From assembly GCA_041650175.1 (NCBI GenBank), contig JBAZLS010000005.1, forward strand, positions 1-49,026: DNA of 49,026 bases, written 5' to 3'. The notes beneath the pieces were generated by a model. It was not told the origin of the DNA. It searched no databases and was given only the letters and a program-made list of their open reading frames with translations. Origin of the DNA: Minisyncoccus sp041650175 (GTDB taxonomy: Bacteria; Patescibacteriota; Minisyncoccia; Minisyncoccales; Minisyncoccaceae). A program made the position numbers and the translations under genes. Of this stretch, positions 7,184 to 13,559 are shown piece after piece; position 1 is the stretch's first letter, and the number at the start of each line of letters is the position of its first letter.

Positions 7184-7438
7184 TTAATTTCCACCAGCAG
7201 GTGCTGATCCTCCAGTTCCTCCATCAGTTGGAGGCGTACCGCCTTCCGGAGGCATTCCTCCCTCGGGAGGTATTCCACCTTCTTCTCTAGGTGTTCCTCC
7301 ATTGCCATTTATATCTTGGAGAATATTTGTTTTAGTTTGATTATTTTCTGTTGCTGGATTTTTTAGAAAATATGCACCAACAGCAATTAAAATCAAAACT
7401 ATTATCCCTATTGAAGTATATATCGTTTTTTTAGTCAT
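7184..7438 (-). CDS. Membrane-anchored Gly/Pro-rich repeat protein
   Basis: This 84-residue protein begins with a lysine-flanked hydrophobic helix (residues about 5-25), then a polar linker, then about 35 residues of imperfect GGxPPE repeats (GGIPPEGGMPPEGGTPPTDGG). The layout suggests a protein held in the membrane by its N terminus with a flexible, low-complexity tail outside the cytoplasm. No enzymatic domain is present. Convergent with the XRE operon, sharing its terminator. Family not recognised. Confidence 0.6.
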   Translation of the reverse strand: MTKKTIYTSIGIIVLILIAVGAYFLKNPATENNQTKTNILQDINGNGGTPREEGGIPPEGGMPPEGGTPPTDGGTGGSAPAGGN

Positions 7439-7509
7439 TATTTCTTTACAGTTTTTCTATTAAGCTGATTATACGTATTTATACGAAATATACTTTTCAA
7501 ATGGTGCAA

Positions 7510-7830
7510 TTACGATTTTTTGAATCCTTCAACTAAAAATAATATTCCAGTGAATAGGGGAATGATTCCTATTATTAAGCCGCTTTGCCATTCATTATTA
7601 AAACTAACTGCTAAATAATACACTCCTAATGCAACAAAAAACCAACCTCCAATTTTTGGCCACTTCCAAGCAATAATCGTTATTCCTAGTATTACAAAAG
7701 TTACAAGCGCATGCATTAAAGAACTCTGCCAGCCAAAATCAGGACTAAATCCTTCTAAGATAAAGAGAGCAAAGAACCCCACAATCAAAACTGCCAACGT
7801 TCTTGATAAATAATAGATTATTTTTTTCAT
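7510..7830 (-). CDS. Small four-helix membrane protein, unknown
   Basis: This 106-residue protein has four hydrophobic helices: about 8-27, 37-56, 62-79 and 84-102. Two short polar stretches (EGFSPDFGWQSS and NNEWQSG) lie between them. The overall pattern is of a DUF7670-like or similar small integral membrane protein, but I cannot name the family with certainty. It is upstream of the Gly/Pro-rich gene on the same strand with a 71-bp gap. Confidence 0.6.
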   Translation of the reverse strand: MKKIIYYLSRTLAVLIVGFFALFILEGFSPDFGWQSSLMHALVTFVILGITIIAWKWPKIGGWFFVALGVYYLAVSFNNEWQSGLIIGIIPLFTGILFLVEGFKKS

Positions 7831-7961
7831 ATTTTTTATTTTATTATTAACATCTATATTATAATCTAATCATTTCTTAAGTTCTAGCAATGTATTAACA
7901 ATAGTAAAATGTGTTACGAAATATCGTGATGTTTTTTTATTCAAAAAACAAATAAAGATTC

Positions 7962-8375
7962 TTATTTTATTAATGTAAAATCTCCATTTAAAATAATTGG
8001 ATTCATTGCTGCAATTTCATCTCGATAGTTTAAATCAGGAATTTCTTCTAATAGATAGATTAGTTTATTGAGAATAAGAGCAAAACCCATTTCAAGAAAA
8101 GTATTTCCGCCAATATATCCTTTTATATTTTTCCTTTCGATATTTATTACTAATATGGCATCGCTTTCTTTAATTTTTTCAAAATATCCTCGAATCAAAT
8201 CATATTCAACTTTATTTTTTGCTGATTCAATATGCATTTCATCTGTTGTATCCATATTGGCATATTCGTATGTAAATTCTGGAAGCACAACTTGATGTCC
8301 TAATTCTTGGAGCTTCTTTTCCGCCTCAATCATTTCTTTTGATGCGGTCATACTTCCGCAAATAACAATTTTCAT
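7962..8375 (-). CDS. Nucleoside 2-deoxyribosyltransferase-like protein
   Basis: This 137-residue protein has a Rossmann-like start (KIVICGSMTAS), a helix then GHQVVLPEF, a central SDAILVINI strand with D72, and GGNTFLEMGFAL with E95. In the nucleoside 2-deoxyribosyltransferase superfamily the corresponding glutamate is the nucleophile. Members exchange or hydrolyse the base of (deoxy)nucleosides or act as nucleotide sensors. Substrate here is unknown. It lies 43 bp from the upstream hydrolase gene on the same strand. Confidence 0.65.
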   Translation of the reverse strand: MKIVICGSMTASKEMIEAEKKLQELGHQVVLPEFTYEYANMDTTDEMHIESAKNKVEYDLIRGYFEKIKESDAILVINIERKNIKGYIGGNTFLEMGFALILNKLIYLLEEIPDLNYRDEIAAMNPIILNGDFTLIK

Positions 8376-8418
8376 ATTATAGATTTTTATTAAGACTTAT
8401 TACTATGATTAATTACTT

Positions 8419-8970
8419 TTACTTAAACATTTTCTTCAATTCTTCTAGCACTTGAGGCAGTATTGTCCATCCGCTTGATCCATTAAGATGTCCACCATTA
8501 GGGATTATTACAAAATTACAGTTCAGTTCCTTGGATAAAAATTCTGCATTGTTTAATGGAACATTTGGATCGTTCTCTCCGTGAATAATGCAAATATTGT
8601 TTGTTTTCGATTTTATAGCCGAAAAATTAAAAGGATTTTCTAAAAATGAATCTATTTTTTTATTATTGTTTTTTTCCGATGGACTCGAAACCAATATAAC
8701 TCCAGCGATTTTTCCAGAGGATTTTTCAAGATAACGAAGAATAGTTGGGGCACCTAGACTGTGTCCAATTAAATATATTTCATCAGATTGGTTTTTTTCA
8801 ACATTCCGAGTTATTTCATCTACCCATTCATCACAAATAGGATTATCTGGATTTGGCATTGCAAGTGCGCATGCATAAATATCTAGTTTTCCGAGTTCTG
8901 CCATAAGCCAAGGTCTCCATCCTCCATTTGGACTACCTTCAAAACCATGAATTAAAAAAACTTTTTTCAT
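8419..8970 (-). CDS. RBBP9/YdeN-family serine hydrolase
   Basis: This 183-residue alpha/beta hydrolase starts with VFLIHGFEGSPNGGWRPWL and carries the nucleophile elbow GHSLG with S71. D134 in GENDPNVP and H161 in NGGHLN complete the catalytic triad. Length and motifs fit the RBBP9/YdeN family of small cytoplasmic serine hydrolases. The natural substrate is unknown. It is probably co-transcribed with the deoxyribosyltransferase-like gene downstream. Confidence 0.85.
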   Translation of the reverse strand: MKKVFLIHGFEGSPNGGWRPWLMAELGKLDIYACALAMPNPDNPICDEWVDEITRNVEKNQSDEIYLIGHSLGAPTILRYLEKSSGKIAGVILVSSPSEKNNNKKIDSFLENPFNFSAIKSKTNNICIIHGENDPNVPLNNAEFLSKELNCNFVIIPNGGHLNGSSGWTILPQVLEELKKMFK

Positions 8971-9049
8971 ATTTTTAATATTACTATTTCTTAAAAATCT
9001 TTATTAAGATTATATCACAAAATAAAACCAAATAGGAAAAACTCCTCTC

Positions 9050-9080
9050 TGTCATTGCGAACCTTTAGGTGAAGCAATCT
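9050..9080 (+). repeat. REP-like element, copy 1
   Basis: TGTCATTGCGA, a short inverted repeat ACCTTTAGGT, then GAAGCAATCT. The ends match the copy at 9617-9650. This is the style of short dispersed palindromic elements seen in many bacterial genomes. Confidence 0.55.
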
Positions 9081-9110
9081 AATCCCTTTCTCAGGGCTAA
9101 TATTTAACGC

Positions 9111-9153
9111 CGAGGTCGGACCTCATTCGTCTAAACGTCGAGGTCGGACCTCA
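9111..9153. repeat. Two copies of CGAGGTCGGACCTCA
   Basis: A 15-base unit occurs at 9111-9125 and 9139-9153, separated by 13 bp. Its core GAGGTC-G-GACCTC is a near-perfect palindrome. A related core (GAGGTCCGACCTT) is at 17945-17957. Confidence 0.65.
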
Positions 9154-9314
9154 AGGATTTCAAAATAGCTTATATAATTTATTTTATCAATCTAAAAAAG
9201 GTGAATTAAAAGAAATTATCGTCATAAAAATTACTTAATAATAGCTTCAATTATATATAAAAATCAATATTGACCGAAACCCCTTTTTTATATAGTATGG
9301 TTATATTGAATACT

Positions 9315-9402
9315 GGAGAGGTGCCAGAGTGGCCGAATGGGGCATCCTGCTAAGATGTTAACCGGCAACGGTTCGAGGGTTCGAATCCCTCCCTCTCCGC
9401 CA
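9315..9402 (+). tRNA. tRNA-Ser (anticodon GCU)
   Basis: The acceptor stem GGAGAGG (9315-9321) pairs with CCTCTCC (9392-9398), then discriminator G and encoded CCA (9400-9402). The anticodon loop CTGCTAA between GCATC and GATGT gives anticodon GCT. A long variable arm and GGTTCGAATCC T-arm confirm class II tRNA-Ser. The CCA merges directly into a terminator hairpin. Confidence 0.97.
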
Positions 9403-9438
9403 ATAAAATAGACACCCAGAGGGTGTCTATTTTATTGG
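9400..9438 (+). terminator. Perfect 18-bp hairpin starting at the tRNA CCA
   Basis: CCAATAAAATAGACACCC (9400-9417) and its exact reverse complement (9421-9438) flank a 3-base loop AGA. The 5' arm starts with the tRNA's own CC of CCA. The 3' arm contains TATTTTATT rather than a clean T run, so it could be a terminator or the first part of the foldback element that follows. Confidence 0.6.
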
Positions 9439-9445
9439 AAGAAAA

Positions 9446-9544
9446 CGGAGAGGGAGGATTCGAAGACGGAGCCACGACTGGCGGCGAGTCAGGCCTCCAA
9501 AAAATTTTAGCAAAAATTTATTTGGAGGCGAATCCCTCCCTCCG
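9446..9544. repeat. Foldback element with tRNA-Ser-like arms
   Basis: The outer arms 9446-9462 (CGGAGAGGGAGGATTCG) and 9529-9544 (CGAATCCCTCCCTCCG) are inverted copies of each other, and both resemble the 3' end of the adjacent tRNA-Ser. The left arm equals the antisense tRNA 3' end minus one G. Inside lie further arms GCCTCCAAA (9493-9501) and TTTGGAGGC (9521-9529). Confidence 0.6.
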
Positions 9545-9616
9545 TTTCTCGTTATTCATTTTTTCTTTTTGTCATTTCCTTGAAGAAGGGAATCTAATAA
9601 GATGTTCTTAATCAAC

Positions 9617-9650
9617 TGTCATTGCGATTCGCCAGCTGGCGGAGAAGCAT
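9617..9650 (+). repeat. REP-like element, copy 2
   Basis: TGTCATTGCGA, then the palindrome GCCAGCTGGC, then GAGAAGCA. The ends match the copy at 9050-9080, while the central hairpin differs. A related GTCATTTCC...GGGAATCT unit lies at 9571-9594. Confidence 0.55.
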
Positions 9651-9806
9651 TTATCTCGCCGAAGCCAGGAGTGTAGACGGACAAAGTACCAATTACTAAT
9701 TACTAATTACGAACGATTGACATATAATCCAAATGGTCTCAATATTTAATTAAAGATTTTAGTAATAAAATCAAAAATCTCTAGAAGATATTGAAAATTG
9801 ATAAAA

Positions 9807-9856
9807 CGTTCACATTGGTTTATGAATATGAACGATTTACACGATGACGTTCATAT
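9807..9856. promoter_or_regulatory. Operator-like inverted repeats upstream of the RM operon
   Basis: CGTTCA at 9807-9812 is followed by a 9-bp inverted repeat, ATATGAACG (9826-9834) and CGTTCATAT (9848-9856), with a 13-bp spacer. The three half-sites share the core GTTCA/TGAAC, as expected of binding sites for a dimeric repressor. No controller gene is seen in the operon. Confidence 0.4.
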
Positions 9857-9905
9857 CTGGGCAAAGATATAAACAAAATTAAAGGCTTTCAAATAAGTAA
9901 ATTTC

Positions 9906-9914
9906 TGATAAAAT
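9906..9914 (+). promoter_or_regulatory. Probable extended -10 of the RM operon
   Basis: TGATAAAAT, the same sequence as in the -10 regions before the first pilin and the LamG pseudopilin. The -35 is weak (TTTCAA, 16-bp spacer). A leader of about 70 nt would precede the GIY-YIG gene. Confidence 0.4.
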
Positions 9915-9993
9915 GAGATTATAAAATTAAAACCAGTAAAAACAATAGATCGCCAAAGTGCTTGAGTAAGCGTAGATCAACTTTTAAAATAAT

Positions 9994-10842
9994 ATGGCAA
10001 AAACAATTAAAATTTTTCTTGTTGACGGAGAGCCAAATGGACTAAAAACTGCCGAACTAAGTAATTGGGTTGGTCAAGCGATAGTTATTCCTCGAAATAA
10101 ACTTAAGGATATCAAACGACGCCCTGATTGCAATAAGCCGGCAGTTTATTTTTTAGTTGGCAAAGAAAACGAAGAAGCACTACTTTCAACTGCATACATA
10201 GGAGAAGCTGAAAATTTATGGAATAGATTAACTACGCATGATAATTCTAAGGATTTTTGGTTTACCGCGATAGCTTTTATTAGCAAAGACAGCAATTTAA
10301 CCAAAGCCCATGTTAAATACCTTGAAAGCCGATGCATGGAAATTGCTACGCAGGTAAAAAGGTATGAATTGGAAAACGGAGCAAAATCAGTGTTACCGTC
10401 ATTATCTGAATCAGATATTGCGGAAATGGAAGAATTTTTGAGCAATCTGAGATTACTATTGACAGCGGTTGGGTATCCGATTCTCCAAGAAGTAGTCCCT
10501 AAGGAACAAATCAATTTATCCGACCCACTTTTTGCATGTAGTGGAAAAAAGGCATTAGCAAGCGGACGGATGACAAATGAGGGGTTTGTAGTTTACAAAG
10601 ATTCAACAGTAACAACCCAACTTTCTAGCGCTATCGCAGAAAGAAATAAAAGAAATATTGAAAAACTGATTTCCAATGGTTATTTAGAAAAAAAAGATGA
10701 AGATCTTTATGTTTTTATAAAAGATTATGTTTTTAATAGTCCAAGTGCGGCTTCTGATATCGTTTTGGGCAATTCAACAAGTGGTTGGAAAAAGTGGAAA
10801 ACCAAAGATGGAAAAACGCTTGAAAAAGTTTACAGAAAATAA
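9994..10842 (+). CDS. GIY-YIG nuclease with C-terminal DUF4357
   Basis: The 282-residue protein has a GIY-YIG nuclease domain in the middle. V51-Y52-F-L replaces GIY, A67-Y68-I69-G70 is the YIG motif, R78 in NLWNRL is the catalytic arginine and E111 in KYLESR the metal-binding glutamate. The C-terminal 90 residues (VVYKDSTVTTQLSSA ... SPSAASDIVLGNSTSGWKKW) match DUF4357, a domain often attached to such nucleases and to type I restriction proteins. It would cut or nick DNA; the target is unknown. It is the first gene of a tight operon: the RadC-methylase gene starts 2 bp after its stop. Its association with RM genes suggests a defence-related role (inference). Confidence 0.85.
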   Translation: MAKTIKIFLVDGEPNGLKTAELSNWVGQAIVIPRNKLKDIKRRPDCNKPAVYFLVGKENEEALLSTAYIGEAENLWNRLTTHDNSKDFWFTAIAFISKDSNLTKAHVKYLESRCMEIATQVKRYELENGAKSVLPSLSESDIAEMEEFLSNLRLLLTAVGYPILQEVVPKEQINLSDPLFACSGKKALASGRMTNEGFVVYKDSTVTTQLSSAIAERNKRNIEKLISNGYLEKKDEDLYVFIKDYVFNSPSAASDIVLGNSTSGWKKWKTKDGKTLEKVYRK

Positions 10843-10844
10843 TT

Positions 10845-12653
10845 ATGACAAAAATAAAAGATATTTCCAAAATAGATCGTCCTCGAGAAAGATTCTTAAA
10901 AAAAGGACCAGAAGCACTTTCAAAAAGCGATCTTTTGGCAATTTTACTTGGAAGTGGGATTAAGGGAAAAAATGTCCAACAACTGTCACAGCAGATTATA
11001 AAAAAATTTAGTAAAGACTTTTTAAATATTACCGTTGATGATTTGAAAAGTATTTCTGGTATTGGCGAAGCAAAGGCATTGCAAATTGTTTCTGCAATTT
11101 CTTTGGTTAAAAGATTTTATATAGAAGACCAAGCGAATGAAATTATCATAAAAAATTCTCAAGACGTTATCTCTCTTAACTATGATTTGCGAGACAAGAA
11201 GAAAGAACATCTTGTTTGTATGTATCTCAACGCTCGAAATGTTTTGCAAAAGAAAGAAATCGTTAGTGTTGGACTATTAGATAAAACACTTCTTCATCCA
11301 CGAGAAATTTTTTATCCTGCAACAGAACTAAACGCCGCTAGCGTAATCATTGTTCATAATCATCCTTCTGGAGATTCATTGCCTAGCGAAAAAGATATTC
11401 AAATTGTTGAAAAAATAGCACAGGCAGGTGAAATAATGGGAATACCTGTAATTGACTTCATCATCGTTTCTGAAAACAATCATTATAGCTTTTATGAAAA
11501 GTTAAAAAAACGAAAAGAGGGATTTGATTATGTCGCTGACGGAATACAGGGCACACTTTTTGCAATACTTGAAGCCGAAAGACCATCCTATGAAATAACC
11601 GCCGAAAAAATCCAAGAAAATTATTTCTATATTCCGCAAGTAAAAGAAAACCATCTCCAGCTACACAATCGCAGATATATTGGCAATAAACATAAGCTAA
11701 TTGAATGGATTTTTTCTGTAATTAATAAAGAATGCAGTGGCAATTCTTTTGCGGATATTTTTGCAGGAACGGGTGTTGTATCCGCTGTTGCAACCAAACA
11801 CTTTGAAAAAGTTTTATTAAACGACTTTCTCCATTCAAATTACGCAATATATCGTGCATTTTTTGGAAACGAAGTATGGGATAAAACCAAAATAGATAAT
11901 ATCATTAAGAGTTATAACAATATTTATGGCGATGATTTAGAAGAAAATTATTTTTCTGATAATTTCGGGGGTAAATTTTTTAGTAAAAATTCAGCAAAAA
12001 TCATCGGCTTTATCCGTGAGAATATAGAGGAAAATAGAAAAAATTTAACCGAGAGAGAATATTATATATTGATCACCTCGTTGCTTTATACCGCCGATAA
12101 AATTGCAAACACAGTTGGTCATTTTGACGCTTATTTTAAAAAGGAATTTGTAAATGACAGTTTCTTTATGAAACCGATTGATCCGATAGATACGCAAGAA
12201 ATAGCAATTTTTCAAGAAGACACAAACAATCTGGCAAAAAAAATAAATGCTGATGTGGTTTATATTGATCCGCCCTATAACTCAAGGCAATACAGTAGAT
12301 TTTACCATGTGCTTGAAACGTTGACTAAGTGGGATAAACCAAAGCTTCATGGGGTTGCGTTAAAACCGAATCCGGAAAATATGAGCGACTACTGTCGAGC
12401 TAACGCCAAAGATAAATTTGCGGAACTCGTGAGGGACCTTGACGCTAAATATTTGGTCGTTTCATACAATAACACTTACGATTCAAAAAGTAATTCCTCA
12501 AAAAATAAAATCACACTCCAAGAGATTGAACATATTTTGCAGAAAAAAGGACCAACCAAAGTTTTTGAAAAAAATTATAGACATTTTAATGCAGGCAATA
12601 CCAATTTCAATAATCACAAGGAATACCTGTTCGTAACGAAAGCAAAAATATGA
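10845..12653 (+). CDS. RadC-DNA adenine methylase fusion
   Basis: Residues 1-225 are a complete RadC-type protein: the N-terminal helix-hairpin-helix part (RPRERFLKKGPEALSKSDLL, ISGIGEAKALQI) and the JAB/MPN metalloprotease-like domain with H171-N-H173-P-S-G and D184. Residues about 270-602 are a DNA N6-adenine methylase of the D12 class: RRYIGNKHKL (276-285), SAM-binding ADIFAGTG (303-310) and catalytic D475-P-P-Y478 followed by NSRQYSRFYHVLETL. A linker of about 45 residues joins them. RadC is normally a separate protein of about 225 aa. There is no frameshift or internal stop, and the ATG immediately follows the GIY-YIG gene, so one polypeptide is expected. It overlaps the next methylase by 4 bp (ATGA). 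It is likely one of two strand-specific methylases of the type IIS system; the RadC part is unexplained. Confidence 0.9.
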   Translation: MTKIKDISKIDRPRERFLKKGPEALSKSDLLAILLGSGIKGKNVQQLSQQIIKKFSKDFLNITVDDLKSISGIGEAKALQIVSAISLVKRFYIEDQANEIIIKNSQDVISLNYDLRDKKKEHLVCMYLNARNVLQKKEIVSVGLLDKTLLHPREIFYPATELNAASVIIVHNHPSGDSLPSEKDIQIVEKIAQAGEIMGIPVIDFIIVSENNHYSFYEKLKKRKEGFDYVADGIQGTLFAILEAERPSYEITAEKIQENYFYIPQVKENHLQLHNRRYIGNKHKLIEWIFSVINKECSGNSFADIFAGTGVVSAVATKHFEKVLLNDFLHSNYAIYRAFFGNEVWDKTKIDNIIKSYNNIYGDDLEENYFSDNFGGKFFSKNSAKIIGFIRENIEENRKNLTEREYYILITSLLYTADKIANTVGHFDAYFKKEFVNDSFFMKPIDPIDTQEIAIFQEDTNNLAKKINADVVYIDPPYNSRQYSRFYHVLETLTKWDKPKLHGVALKPNPENMSDYCRANAKDKFAELVRDLDAKYLVVSYNNTYDSKSNSSKNKITLQEIEHILQKKGPTKVFEKNYRHFNAGNTNFNNHKEYLFVTKAKI

Positions 12654-13555
12654 GCAATAAAATAAAAAGGTCGCCCCTGTTTTATGTCGGCGATAAATAT
12701 AAGCTGATGAAACAACTCATAAATTTTTTTCCCAAAGAAATAAATAATTTTTATGAACCTTTTGTCGGTGGCGGCACTGTATTTTTGAATGTTGAGGCAA
12801 AAAAATATTTTCTCAATGATATAGACAAACATCTGATAAATATTCAAAAACTTTTAATCGCCAGCTCAAAAAATCCAGAAAAGTTTTTCAAAGATACCGA
12901 AAAAATAATCCACAAATATAAACTTTCGCATTCATATAAAAAAGATATTGTCCCCGATTCGTTAAAAAAGGAGTTTAAAAAAACCTATTACGCAAGATTT
13001 AATAAGGAAGGATACGATAAATTAAGAATGAACGTAAACAATTATCAAAAAAACGACCCCTTGATTTTATACATCCTACTTATTTATGGATTTAATAGAA
13101 TGCTAAGATTCAATGGTGGAGGAAAATTTAATTTACCTGTTGGTAATGTTGATTTTAATAAAAATGTGGTTAACGCCTTAAATGGTTACTTTGATTTTGT
13201 ACATGATAAAAAAATATCTATAACTTCAAAAGATTTCAAAAAGTTTTTCTCAGACAAAAAATATTCAAAAAATGATTTTGTATATTTAGATCCACCATAC
13301 TTAATATCCGCAAGTGAATATAATAAGTTATGGAACAAGGAATTAGAAACAAATTTATTAAAAATGATTGATGTCTTAGACAAGAAGGGTGTTAAATTTG
13401 CTTTATCAAATGTTACCCACTATAACGGGAGTAAAAATGATTTATTATTGGAATGGATGAAAAAATACAAGGTACATAAAATTGAAAGCAATTACATTAA
13501 TTATCACAATAACGGCAAAAAGATAATTAAGGAAGTTTTGGTTACTAACTATTAA
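12650..13555 (+). CDS. DNA adenine methylase (Dam/D12 class)
   Basis: The 301-residue enzyme transfers a methyl group from SAM to N6 of adenine in DNA. Motif X is PLFYVGDKYKLM near the N terminus, motif I is EPFVGGGTVFLN (36-47) and motif IV D214-P-P-Y217. The C-terminal NYINYHNNGKKIIKEVLVTNY matches the MboI/DpnII-type group. Its start overlaps the stop of the RadC-methylase fusion, and the restriction gene begins 4 bp after its stop. Having two adenine methylases next to a type IIS nuclease fits an asymmetric recognition site that needs one methylase per strand. Its exact target cannot be read from sequence. Confidence 0.92.
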   Translation: MSNKIKRSPLFYVGDKYKLMKQLINFFPKEINNFYEPFVGGGTVFLNVEAKKYFLNDIDKHLINIQKLLIASSKNPEKFFKDTEKIIHKYKLSHSYKKDIVPDSLKKEFKKTYYARFNKEGYDKLRMNVNNYQKNDPLILYILLIYGFNRMLRFNGGGKFNLPVGNVDFNKNVVNALNGYFDFVHDKKISITSKDFKKFFSDKKYSKNDFVYLDPPYLISASEYNKLWNKELETNLLKMIDVLDKKGVKFALSNVTHYNGSKNDLLLEWMKKYKVHKIESNYINYHNNGKKIIKEVLVTNY

Positions 13556-13559
13556 AATT

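Larger units (their letters stand above)
8971..9314. other. Intergenic stretch with dispersed repeats
   Basis: No credible gene on either strand. It holds one TGTCATTGCGA...GAAGCAATCT element and two copies of the palindrome GAGGTCGGACCTC, and ends in the AT-rich leader of tRNA-Ser(GCU). Confidence 0.6.
9403..9993. other. Long gene-free region between tRNA-Ser and the RM operon
   Basis: 591 bp without a credible gene. It contains the terminator and foldback elements, REP-like copies at 9571-9600 and 9617-9650, a short AATTACT tandem repeat near 9691-9709, GTTCA-type inverted repeats at 9807-9856, and the probable promoter of the RM operon at 9906-9914. Confidence 0.65.

Noticed and set aside
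9423..9611. 62-codon open frame after tRNA-Ser(GCU)
   Set aside because: It consists of terminator, foldback and tRNA-like repeat sequence; the translation has no protein-like character.
9691..9709. AATTACT tandem repeat
   Set aside because: Only about three short units; too simple to interpret.
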